Part shown: positions 18,707-24,971 of the stretch, piece by piece
Layout of the letters: the number at the start of each line of letters is the position of its first letter
Numbering within the stretch: position 1 is the first letter of the stretch
Assembly: GCF_028287845.1 (NCBI RefSeq)
Contig: NZ_JAQBOW010000152.1
Coordinates: 1 to 45,708 of the forward strand
Length of the DNA stretch: 45,708 nucleotides
Direction: 5' to 3'
Source of the DNA: Mucilaginibacter sp.
GTDB lineage: Bacteria; Bacteroidota; Bacteroidia; Sphingobacteriales; Sphingobacteriaceae
The notes under the pieces: model-generated
What the model saw: the letters and a program-made list of their open reading frames with translations, nothing else
Databases searched by the model: none
What the model was told of the DNA's origin: nothing
Made by a program: the position numbers and the translations under genes

Positions 18707-19309
18707 ATGACAACAAAATTCGATACCGAAGCAGCATACATATTGGAAAATGAGCAAGTGTTATTACGTCCGTTAAAAGAAACAGACCTGCAGTTTTTGC
18801 TACCCTTTGCACTAAACGAAACAGATACCTGGCAATTCTTTCTTAAAAACGCGGCAGGCGAAGATGGCATGCGTACTTATGTCCACGAGGCCCTTGCCGC
18901 GCGCGAAACGGGTAAGGAATACGCTTTTATTGTGTACGATAAACGAACCCAACAATATGCAGGCTGTACCCGCTTTTATGATATCCAGCCAAATCATCAA
19001 ACCCTGCAATTGGGTTATACCTGGTATGGTAAGAATTTTAGGGGAACAGGTTTAAACAAGCATTGCAAATTTTTGCTGTTACAGTTTGCGTTTGAGACTT
19101 TGGGCATGGCACGTGTAGAGTTTAGGGCCGATGCCCGGAACGAACGCAGCATAGCAGCTATGAAAAGTATAGGCTGTACAGTTGAAGGTATTTTAAGGGA
19201 TCACATGGCACTGCCTACCGGTGGCAGAAGGGATTCTATTGTGTTAAGCATGTTGAAGAACGAATGGTTTGCAACTATAAAAGATCAACTTGGCAGCAAA
19301 CTAAGATAA
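18707..19309 (+). CDS. GNAT family N-acetyltransferase (RimJ/RimL-like)
   Basis: 200 residues from the ATG at 18707 (MTTKFDTEAAYILENE); a TTG at 18665 would add an unlikely cysteine-rich tail. The GNAT fold is visible: LENEQVLLRPLKETDL at the start, motif A QLGYTWYGKNFRGTGLNKHC with the acetyl-CoA-binding R-G-T-G turn (about 109-125), and motif B ARVEFRADARNERSIAAMKS with IGCTVEGILRDH. This subgroup acetylates amino groups of proteins or small molecules using acetyl-CoA; the substrate cannot be told from sequence. It is divergent from the ABC operon (101 bp between starts). Confidence 0.92.
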   Translation: MTTKFDTEAAYILENEQVLLRPLKETDLQFLLPFALNETDTWQFFLKNAAGEDGMRTYVHEALAARETGKEYAFIVYDKRTQQYAGCTRFYDIQPNHQTLQLGYTWYGKNFRGTGLNKHCKFLLLQFAFETLGMARVEFRADARNERSIAAMKSIGCTVEGILRDHMALPTGGRRDSIVLSMLKNEWFATIKDQLGSKLR

Positions 19310-19348
19310 GTTCTCATTAAAAATAACTCAAAGCGTACCGCCTATATA

Positions 19349-19517
19349 AGGAGGCTCCAATAGGAGCCAAAATAGGGGTTGTCTTGTCTCTTCTATAAAC
19401 AGGAAGCTCCTCCGGAGCAAGTATTGCTAAAACAAAGCGAACATTTGACTCCGGAGGAGTCTCCTGTTTATAGACAAATTTGTTAGAAATATTAGAAAGG
19501 CTCCATGGGAGCCTCCT
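19349..19517. repeat. Nested palindromic intergenic element (REP/BIME-like)
   Basis: The 312-bp gap after the acetyltransferase holds two nested inverted repeats. Outer arms: AGGAGGCTCCAATAGGAGCC (19349-19368) and GGCTCCATGGGAGCCTCCT (19499-19517), each itself palindromic. Inner arms of 26 nt: TCTATAAACAGGA followed by CTCCTCCGGAG (19392-19417), mirrored at 19449-19474 with only an AG/GA swap between the blocks. The loop is about 31 bp. Similar GGAGCTCC-type elements are scattered through related genomes from memory. No gene is inside. Confidence 0.8.
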
Positions 19518-19621
19518 AAATGGAGTGTATTATTATTTTTATGCATTTGCACAGTCCGAATAACATTTAATCAATAAAAGCCACCGCATTAAATTATATT
19601 TGCCAAAACATACTTTTATAT

Positions 19622-19843
19622 ATGAGCACAAAAATTACTATTAATAACAACGGGTCGGTAAAACTCGAAGGCGATTTTGAAATTGTAGATATGCAGGGCA
19701 ATAACTACGGTTTGCAGGGCCGCACCGTTGTTTCTATTTGCCGTTGCGGCATGTCTGCCAATAAGCCGTTTTGCGATGGCTCACATAAAGGCCATTTTGA
19801 GCATAATGCAGTAGCATTTGATTTGCCTCCAAAGAAAGTTTAA
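19622..19843 (+). CDS. CDGSH iron-sulfur domain protein
   Basis: 73 residues. The C-terminal half has the full 2Fe-2S ligand pattern C-x-C-x9-C-x3-H in CRCGMSANKPFCDGSHKGHF (three Cys and one His), the mitoNEET/CISD signature; the N-terminal half is a small beta region (ITINNNGSVKLEGDFEIVD). Such small bacterial CDGSH proteins are soluble redox or cluster-transfer proteins of unclear partner. Start is ATG; a perfect hairpin follows the stop by 7 bp, before truA on the same strand. Confidence 0.95.
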   Translation: MSTKITINNNGSVKLEGDFEIVDMQGNNYGLQGRTVVSICRCGMSANKPFCDGSHKGHFEHNAVAFDLPPKKV

Positions 19844-19850
19844 ACTCATA

Positions 19851-19883
19851 AGACTTACGAAGTTTTAAGTACTTCGTAAGTCT
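19851..19883 (+). promoter_or_regulatory. Perfect 13-bp hairpin between the CDGSH gene and truA
   Basis: AGACTTACGAAGT (19851-19863), loop TTTAAGT, and the exact complement ACTTCGTAAGTCT (19871-19883). No T-run follows, so a simple intrinsic terminator is unlikely. It sits 14 bp before the TTG start of truA, where it could influence translation or processing, or it may be another dispersed repeat. Confidence 0.6.
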
Positions 19884-19897
19884 CAATAATCAACCTC

Positions 19898-20701
19898 TTG
19901 CGTTATTTCATCCACATAGGTTATCATGGCACTAAATATAGTGGCTGGCAAAAGCACCCGGGTGTATTAAATGTGCAGGAGGTGTTAGAGACCGCGCTTG
20001 GCGGTCTTTTAAAAAAACCCGTTACTATCATAGGCTGCGGCCGAACAGACGCGCAGGTACATGCCAGCCAGTTTTTCTTCCACATGGATGTAGAGAAAGA
20101 ATGGAAGTTTGATCTGTTTTTTCGTTTGAATAAAATCCTGCCGGATGATATTGCCGTGTTTGATATTATACCGATGGACGGCTTACCCCATGCCCGTTTT
20201 GATGCCGTACAACGATCATACGATTATTTTATCCATGCTTATAAAGACCCTTTCTTAGGCGAATTCAGCTCGCTGTATTTAGAAAAAAACTGGGACCTGG
20301 AAAAAATGAAGGCCGCCGTTGCCCTGCTCCCATTATATAACGATTATCGTGGTTTTTGTAAAAGTCCGGACAGGAATGAGCATACCATCTGTAATGTATC
20401 TTCTGCCGCCTTATTTGCCGACGCGAGTGGCGACAAGCTGCGTTTTCAAATATCCGCCAATCGTTTTTTAAGCAAGATGATACGGATAATAGTTGGTAGA
20501 CTGCTGGATATTGGTCGTAATAAAATGAGTGTGGATGAGTTTGAATCTTATCTCATCAGTAAAGAAACCCCTGCAATTATTATTCCTGCCTATCCGCAGG
20601 GATTATATCTTTCAAAAGTTACATACCCCTATTTGGATTTGGCACCTCGAAGTACGTTTGCTGTATTGAGAGATCAAGATAATGATTGGATAAAGATTTA
20701 A
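19898..20701 (+). CDS. truA: tRNA pseudouridine synthase A
   Basis: TruA converts U38-40 of the tRNA anticodon stem to pseudouridine. The 267-residue product starts MRYFIHIGYHGTKYSGWQ, carries the catalytic Asp in GCGRTDAQVHA (about residues 46-56), DIAVFDI and HARFDAVQRSYDY, and the C-terminal RFLSKMIRIIVGRLLDIG. Length is normal. The only reasonable start is TTG at 19898: a stop lies in frame at 19877 and there is no ATG before the conserved beginning. Confidence 0.95.
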   Translation: MRYFIHIGYHGTKYSGWQKHPGVLNVQEVLETALGGLLKKPVTIIGCGRTDAQVHASQFFFHMDVEKEWKFDLFFRLNKILPDDIAVFDIIPMDGLPHARFDAVQRSYDYFIHAYKDPFLGEFSSLYLEKNWDLEKMKAAVALLPLYNDYRGFCKSPDRNEHTICNVSSAALFADASGDKLRFQISANRFLSKMIRIIVGRLLDIGRNKMSVDEFESYLISKETPAIIIPAYPQGLYLSKVTYPYLDLAPRSTFAVLRDQDNDWIKI

Positions 20702-20722
20702 TCCAACAGCCATCCTCCCCGA

Positions 20723-20760
20723 GCGTCTTTGCAAGGAACGAAGCAATCTCTACGTAGGAC
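20723..20760. repeat. Dispersed repeat, GCGTC..GGAACGAAGCAATCTC type (copy A)
   Basis: Degenerate copy containing GGAACGAAGCAATCTCTACGTA. Inverted copies lie at 21737-21773 and 21901-21923 on the other side of the lipoprotein gene. The sequence resembles the very common Bacteroidota intergenic repeat reading CGTCATTGCGAGGAACGAAG. Confidence 0.75.
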
Positions 20761-20892
20761 AATCAACTTTTATAAGTTCGTTACAACAAGCTTAATCCTC
20801 TCAAGAATTGATATGCTCTTGCTTTATAATAAAAAATGCCTAAATTCATTGCTATTACACCTAATTTAGAGACGTTACCTAATCCAGTTATC

Positions 20893-21684
20893 TTGAAAAA
20901 CATCGTTTATAAAGCCGCAGCTTCACTCTTGTTTTTTACAATTTTAGATTCCTGTAAATCAAGCCCATCATCTGTTGCTAATACTAAAACTATATCTAAT
21001 TCAATATCAAAAGTCGACGCTGCTAAAAATATAGATAGCTCTGAAGATTTGAGAGTTATTGTTAAGGATGATCCAGCCAATATCAATAAAAAATATTTAA
21101 GTTTAAAAGGATACCTCGATCTAAGATTAATTAGTAAGTCAGAATATGAAAATAAAAAATCAACGGTTGTTGATTATTTACTTCGGGACACGATAAATAT
21201 TAAAAAGATAAAAGGGGTCATCGAACTACCTTATCAAAATGGCATTAAACGTTACAAAGATTTAGATGAAGGAGAAAATTATAATACTTATAAATATGTT
21301 GGTCAATTTCTTTTCTTTAATAAGTATTTAATTCATGGTGAATATGATGCAACTGAAAGTGGCGACTATAGTCTGATTGATAAAACAACTGGCGTAGTAA
21401 CTTCTACATTTAAAGCATTCCCACATATTTCTAATGATAAAAAATATTTGATAGGTGTGATGTCAAACTTTGAGATGGATGCAACAGATCTGGAATTATA
21501 TAAAATTAATGGAGACTCTGTAAAAACGATTTTAACTGTAAGCTTTAAAAACTGGCTACCACTCGATGATGAAAAAGCAATGTTTTGGGCAACAGATGGT
21601 TGTTTCTATGTACCGATTGCATATCCAAATATCTCCAACGAAAAAAACACATACTCTCACTATTTAAAAATATCGGTACTTTAG
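20893..21684 (+). CDS. Putative lipoprotein of unknown function
   Basis: An ATG at 20836 opens the frame, but a TTG at 20893 yields a textbook lipoprotein signal, MKNIVYKAAASLLFFTILD followed by SC, so I choose it (263 residues). The mature protein is Lys/Asn/Tyr-rich with no motif I recognise; the second half (DATESGDYSLIDKTTGVV and following) looks like beta strands. The gene is visibly more AT-rich than truA or eda and is bracketed by inverted copies of a dispersed repeat, which hints at acquisition. It may stand alone: no operon partner within 130 bp. If the TTG start is wrong, the longer form has 282 residues with an internal hydrophobic stretch. Confidence 0.65.
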   Translation: MKNIVYKAAASLLFFTILDSCKSSPSSVANTKTISNSISKVDAAKNIDSSEDLRVIVKDDPANINKKYLSLKGYLDLRLISKSEYENKKSTVVDYLLRDTINIKKIKGVIELPYQNGIKRYKDLDEGENYNTYKYVGQFLFFNKYLIHGEYDATESGDYSLIDKTTGVVTSTFKAFPHISNDKKYLIGVMSNFEMDATDLELYKINGDSVKTILTVSFKNWLPLDDEKAMFWATDGCFYVPIAYPNISNEKNTYSHYLKISVL

Positions 21685-21730
21685 TCAAAGTCTTAATATC
21701 TGACTTGCGTGTATCGACATCAACCACATT

Positions 21731-21975
21731 TGATTAGCTTACGTAGAGATTGCTTCGTTCCTCGCAATGACGCGGCGGAGAAGGCATGGTCTACTTCCCC
21801 TTCAAATACAACTACTGCACAACTGATTAGCTTACTTAGAGATTATCAATAATATGTTTTGTTTTTTGTTGGAATTGATGAGCTCCCTACGGTCGGTTGT
21901 CTTCGTTCCTCGCAATGACGCGGTTTAAACTATTGACAATTAGTGTATTATCTTACTTCCCCTTCAAATACAACT
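21731..21975. repeat. Tandem duplication carrying dispersed repeats and the 3' end of the VF530 gene
   Basis: Two adjacent units share the same order of blocks. Block 1 is TGATTAGCTTAC(G/T)TAGAGATT (21731 and 21824). Block 2 is CTTCGTTCCTCGCAATGACG (21753 and 21901). Block 3 is ACTTCCCCTTCAAATACAAC plus T (21793-21813 and 21955-21975). Block 3 of the second unit is the real 3' end of the VF530-like gene; the first is a duplicate fragment. The second unit has about 56 extra bases between blocks 1 and 2. Confidence 0.75.
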
Positions 21976-22162
21976 CTTCCACCTTTTTCCTTGCCCAATC
22001 AGTTTTGCGCAGAAATTTCAGGCTTGACTTTATACTGGGATCTTCCAAAAAGCAATTAATGCGGATACGATAACCCAGTTCGGGCCAGCCGTATTTGGCT
22101 ACCAACTCGTTGAGTATGGTTTCCAGGGTTATTCCATGAAGCTTATTGTTGGGTTGTTCCAT
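21953..22162 (-). CDS. VF530 family (DUF2132) small DNA-binding-like protein
   Basis: 69 residues from the ATG at 22162 ([20 protein letters not shown]). The motifs [28 protein letters not shown] and [10 protein letters not shown] are the whole of the VF530 domain, a small helical fold related to double-stranded DNA-binding proteins by structure; its role is not established. An upstream in-frame ATG at 22213 lies within an intergenic repeat and is rejected. It follows eda on the same strand across an 82-bp hairpin-forming repeat. Confidence 0.88.
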   Translation of the reverse strand: MEQPNNKLHGITLETILNELVAKYGWPELGYRIRINCFLEDPSIKSSLKFLRKTDWARKKVEELYLKGK

Positions 22163-22239
22163 TGGTTCATGGTTGATAGTTGATGGTTCATAGTATTGAA
22201 ACCAAAAATCCATGATCTATCAACCATGAACCATCAACT
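22163..22239. repeat. GGTTCATGGTTGATAG inverted repeat
   Basis: TGGTTCATGGTTGATAG (22163-22179) and its exact complement (22217-22233) give a 17-bp perfect stem. A second overlapping pairing uses AGTTGATGGTTCAT (22179-22192) and 22226-22239. It fills the gap between eda and the VF530 gene. The same family recurs at 24150-24210 behind kdgK. Confidence 0.8.
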
Positions 22240-22244
22240 AATAA

Positions 22245-22904
22245 TTATCTGCTCGCGTTTACTATCGCGATAGCTTCTTTAGTAGCTTCGGTTAGCTCGG
22301 CATATTTTTTACCTTCCATAACGCCGGCGCTAATTAGCTGGCTACCCATACCCACCGCGCAAACACCTGCCTTAAACCAGCCGCCAATGCTTTCTTTGGT
22401 TAGCTCGACACCACCGGTAGGCATAAATAACAAGTTAGGGAACAATGTTTTTATGCTGGATAGAAATGCGGGGCCCAACATATTGCCCGGGAATAATTTA
22501 ACCACCTTAGCACCCAAATTTTCGGCCCTTATTATTTCAGAGGGGGTCATACAACCGGGTACCCAAAGCAAATTATGTTTTTCGGCTACAGGTATTACTT
22601 CCTCAACCAATCCGGGGCTGATGATATAATCTGCACCGGCATCAACAAAAGCCTGTGCATCTTTAGCATTTTTTATAGTACCTACACCTAAATACATTCC
22701 GCCTAATTCTTTATCACACACTTCGCGCAGTTTGGCAAAGTTCTTTAATGCAGCTTCGCCGCGGTTAGTGTATTCAATAGTTTTAATGCCTGCTTTATAA
22801 AGAGCGCGCAATATTTCAATGCTTACTTCTTCATCCTTGTTAAAATATAATGGCAAAATACCCTGCTCAGGTATAAGCTTTAATATGGTTTCTTTCTTAT
22901 CCAT
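22245..22904 (-). CDS. eda: KDPG/KHG aldolase
   Basis: Cleaves 2-keto-3-deoxy-6-phosphogluconate into pyruvate and glyceraldehyde-3-phosphate, the last step of the uronate and Entner-Doudoroff routes. The 219-residue TIM barrel has Schiff-base Lys136 in AKVVKLFPGN, catalytic Glu50 in EYTNRGEAAL, and GVGTIKNAKDA plus SPGLVEEV motifs, with normal length. It is divergent from kdgK, which makes its substrate; the 215-bp gap carries candidate operators. A bifunctional 4-hydroxy-2-oxoglutarate aldolase activity is common in the family. Confidence 0.94.
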   Translation of the reverse strand: MDKKETILKLIPEQGILPLYFNKDEEVSIEILRALYKAGIKTIEYTNRGEAALKNFAKLREVCDKELGGMYLGVGTIKNAKDAQAFVDAGADYIISPGLVEEVIPVAEKHNLLWVPGCMTPSEIIRAENLGAKVVKLFPGNMLGPAFLSSIKTLFPNLLFMPTGGVELTKESIGGWFKAGVCAVGMGSQLISAGVMEGKKYAELTEATKEAIAIVNASR

Positions 22905-22976
22905 TTTAGTAAATTAATTGATGGGTAAATGTAGAAAGAAATATTAAAATACGGGGAATTTGAGTCGCCAAATAGT

Positions 22977-23000
22977 TACAATTGTTACGCAAACGTTTTC
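22977..23000. promoter_or_regulatory. Candidate operator(s) in the eda-kdgK control region
   Basis: Two palindromes lie side by side: ACAATTGT (22978-22985) within TACAATTGTTAC, and AAACGTTT (22991-22998) within GCAAACGTTTTC. The latter has the central CG and flanks typical of LacI-family operators. TACAATTGTTAC recurs exactly at 33788-33799, before the hydrolase genes. Regulator not identified. Confidence 0.45.
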
Positions 23001-23020
23001 CTTTATTTTTCATTAAAGCT

Positions 23021-23051
23021 TTCGTAATTACTTAGGTTTAACGTACTTTTG
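23021..23051 (+). promoter_or_regulatory. Candidate kdgK promoter
   Basis: TACTTTTG (23044-23051) matches the -7 consensus TAnnTTTG, with TTCG, a one-base variant of TTTG, exactly 19 nt upstream (23021-23024). It predicts a leader of about 60 nt, and the palindromes at 22977-23000 lie just upstream. Confidence 0.45.
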
Positions 23052-23119
23052 GACACTTCTTATTAATCAATCATACAATATTTTATAAATTAATTTTTCA
23101 TTTAAATAGAACACTAACG

Positions 23120-24145
23120 ATGTCTAAAAAAGTCGTAACACTAGGAGAAATAATGTTGAGATTATCAACTCCTGATTTCAAAAGATTTGTTCAAAGCGAC
23201 AGCTTTGATGTTACCTATGGTGGGGGTGAAGCAAATGTTGCAGCAGCACTTTGCAACTACGGATTAAACGGAACCTTCGTATCAAAAGTACCTGCAAACC
23301 CAATTGGCCAGGCAGCTATAAACCACTTGCGCCGTTATGGCGTTGATACGCAATTTGTTGCACGTGGCGGCAAACGTTTAGGTATTTACTTTTTGGAAAC
23401 AGGCGCTTCTATGCGTGCATCACAAGTGGTTTATGACCGTGCGGATGCGTCCATATCAGAAGTTGATGCAAGCGAGTTTGATTTTGACAAGATATTTGAA
23501 GGTGCGGATTGGTTTCACACTACCGGTATTACCCCTGCACTTAGCGATAAAGCTGCCGCGCTTACTTTAGCCGCTTTAAAAGCCGCTAAAGCAAAAGGTA
23601 TTACCACCAGTATTGACCTTAACTACCGTAAAAAACTTTGGAGCAAAGAAAAAGCCCGCCAGGTAATGACCGAGCTTTGTCAATATGTTGATGTTTGTAT
23701 TGGTAACGAAGAAGATGCTGACACTACTTTAGGCTTTACCAGCGAAGGTACTGATGTAACCAAAGGCGAATTGAATTTGGATGGCTACAAAAGCGTTTTC
23801 AAACAAATGAAAGAGAAATTTGGGTTTAAATATATTGCTTCAACCCTGAGAGAGAGCCATAGCGCGTCTGACAACGGATGGAGCGCTTTGGTATATGATG
23901 GCACCGAGTTTTACCACACCAAACAATACGAAGTACGTATAGTTGACCGTGTTGGTAGCGGCGATTCGTTTGCAAGTGGCTTTATCTATGGTTTGGTTAC
24001 CAAGATGAAAATGAGCGATGCTGCTGAATTTGGCGTTGCTGCTTCTGCAATTAAACACACTATTCCGGGCGATTTGAACCATGCTACTTTAGGCGAAGTT
24101 CAGGAACTGGTTAAAGGCGACGGTTCTGGCCGTGTACAGAGATAG
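23120..24145 (+). CDS. kdgK: 2-keto-3-deoxygluconate kinase (PfkB family)
   Basis: Phosphorylates 2-keto-3-deoxygluconate with ATP to give KDPG for Eda. The 341-residue protein has the PfkB/ribokinase features: N-terminal GEIMLRLSTPDFKRFVQ, the substrate-loop glycines TYGGGEANVAAAL (about 34-46), and the C-terminal signature DRVGSGDSFASGF with the catalytic Asp. The opening and the YFLETGASMRASQVVYDR stretch are typical of KDG kinases rather than fructokinases. It is divergent from eda and followed by yhcH at 69 bp. Confidence 0.93.
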   Translation: MSKKVVTLGEIMLRLSTPDFKRFVQSDSFDVTYGGGEANVAAALCNYGLNGTFVSKVPANPIGQAAINHLRRYGVDTQFVARGGKRLGIYFLETGASMRASQVVYDRADASISEVDASEFDFDKIFEGADWFHTTGITPALSDKAAALTLAALKAAKAKGITTSIDLNYRKKLWSKEKARQVMTELCQYVDVCIGNEEDADTTLGFTSEGTDVTKGELNLDGYKSVFKQMKEKFGFKYIASTLRESHSASDNGWSALVYDGTEFYHTKQYEVRIVDRVGSGDSFASGFIYGLVTKMKMSDAAEFGVAASAIKHTIPGDLNHATLGEVQELVKGDGSGRVQR

Positions 24146-24149
24146 GTAA

Positions 24150-24210
24150 TAGATCATGGTTCATAGTTCATGGCGTATCAGCTATTATCTATGAACCATT
24201 AACCATGAAC
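24150..24210. repeat. GGTTCATAG inverted repeat between kdgK and yhcH
   Basis: ATGGTTCATAG (24156-24166) pairs perfectly with CTATGAACCAT (24189-24199), with more GTTCATGG/CCATGAAC units on both sides. Same family as 22163-22239. It separates two genes that otherwise look like an operon. Confidence 0.75.
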
Positions 24211-24214
24211 TAAC

Positions 24215-24664
24215 ATGATAATAGATACCCTGGCAAGTGCCGAAAAATATTACGGCCTGCATAAAAATTTTAAGGTTGCTTTTGAATACCTGGCTTCGCA
24301 AAACCTTGCGGCTTTAGAAGTTGGTAAATTCGAGATCGCTGATGGTGTTAAAGCCATTGTATCAGACAATGAAGGCAAAGCTGCCAAGGTTGCTGCCGAA
24401 AAGTTTGAGTGCCATAATAAAAACATCGATATACAGATTTGCATCCGTGGCAACGAAACCATTGGCTGGAAACCCCGTACAGATTGTACTGCCCCTAAAG
24501 GCGAATACAATGACGAAAAGGATGTACTATTTTATGCTGATGCGCCTGATATGCACTTCGCGTTAAAAGGTGGTCAGTTTGTTATTTTCTTCCCTGAGGA
24601 TGTTCACGCCCCAATGATTGGCGAAGGCTTGATCAAGAAATTGGTGGTTAAGGTGACGATATAA
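24215..24664 (+). CDS. YhcH/YjgK/YiaL family protein (DUF386)
   Basis: 149 residues matching the YhcH/YjgK/YiaL cupin-like family: MIIDTLASAEKYYGLHKNF, the conserved NIDIQICIRGNETIGWKP stretch (about 70-87), and the C-terminal FVIFFPEDVHAPMIGEG with metal-binding His. Members are tied to uptake and handling of sialic acid, 2,3-diketogulonate and other acid sugars, and some may act as anomerases or isomerases. Its position behind kdgK suggests work on uronate intermediates. A strong intrinsic terminator follows. Confidence 0.92.
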   Translation: MIIDTLASAEKYYGLHKNFKVAFEYLASQNLAALEVGKFEIADGVKAIVSDNEGKAAKVAAEKFECHNKNIDIQICIRGNETIGWKPRTDCTAPKGEYNDEKDVLFYADAPDMHFALKGGQFVIFFPEDVHAPMIGEGLIKKLVVKVTI

Positions 24665-24690
24665 TCTCGAACATTAAGCATTAGCAAAAA

Positions 24691-24723
24691 AGGGCGCTGA
24701 CCAATGGTCGGCGCCCTTTTTTT
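24691..24723 (+). terminator. Rho-independent terminator after yhcH
   Basis: GGGCGCTGACC, loop AAT, GGTCGGCGCCC (one G-T wobble), followed by seven T. Preceded by an A-run, so it might also act on the other strand against uxaC readthrough. Confidence 0.9.
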
Positions 24724-24839
24724 GTCAGTGTCATTAGACATTTTGATTTTGTTTCATCACCTCAAAATCAGTCAATACACAATTATTTGATTATCAATTA
24801 AATACATTAAAATCAACTATAAAAATACAGACGAATAAG

Positions 24840-24948
24840 TTGTTACATTTTGTTACATCACTTTTTCGCAATTCTCTAATAAACAATAGGTTAACTCAAA
24901 ATCTTGTTTCACTTGTTACATTTTGTTACACATTCGCGTGTAACAAAA
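24840..24948. repeat. Duplicated TTGTTACATTTTGTTACA plus palindrome in the yhcH-uxaC gap
   Basis: The 307-bp convergent gap holds, beside the terminator, an exact 18-bp direct repeat at 24840-24857 and 24913-24930. The second copy runs into a perfect palindrome TTTTGTTACAC / GTGTAACAAAA (24921-24931 and 24938-24948, loop ATTCGC), which lies 23 bp past the uxaC stop and could end that transcript. The TTGTTAC core also occurs in the kdgK and hydrolase control regions. Confidence 0.6.
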
Positions 24949-24971
24949 CACAGGGATGACAGGATCAAATG

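Noticed and set aside
19310..19621. tRNA or small RNA gene in the repeat-rich gap
   Set aside because: The folding is explained by nested inverted repeats; no cloverleaf with a T-arm motif was seen. No tRNA was recognised elsewhere in the window either.
21545..21727. Reverse-strand open frame inside the lipoprotein gene
   Set aside because: Short shadow frame with no family features.
22163..22213. N-terminal extension of the VF530 protein to an ATG at 22213
   Set aside because: The extra 17 residues are translated from an intergenic repeat; family homology begins at the ATG at 22162.
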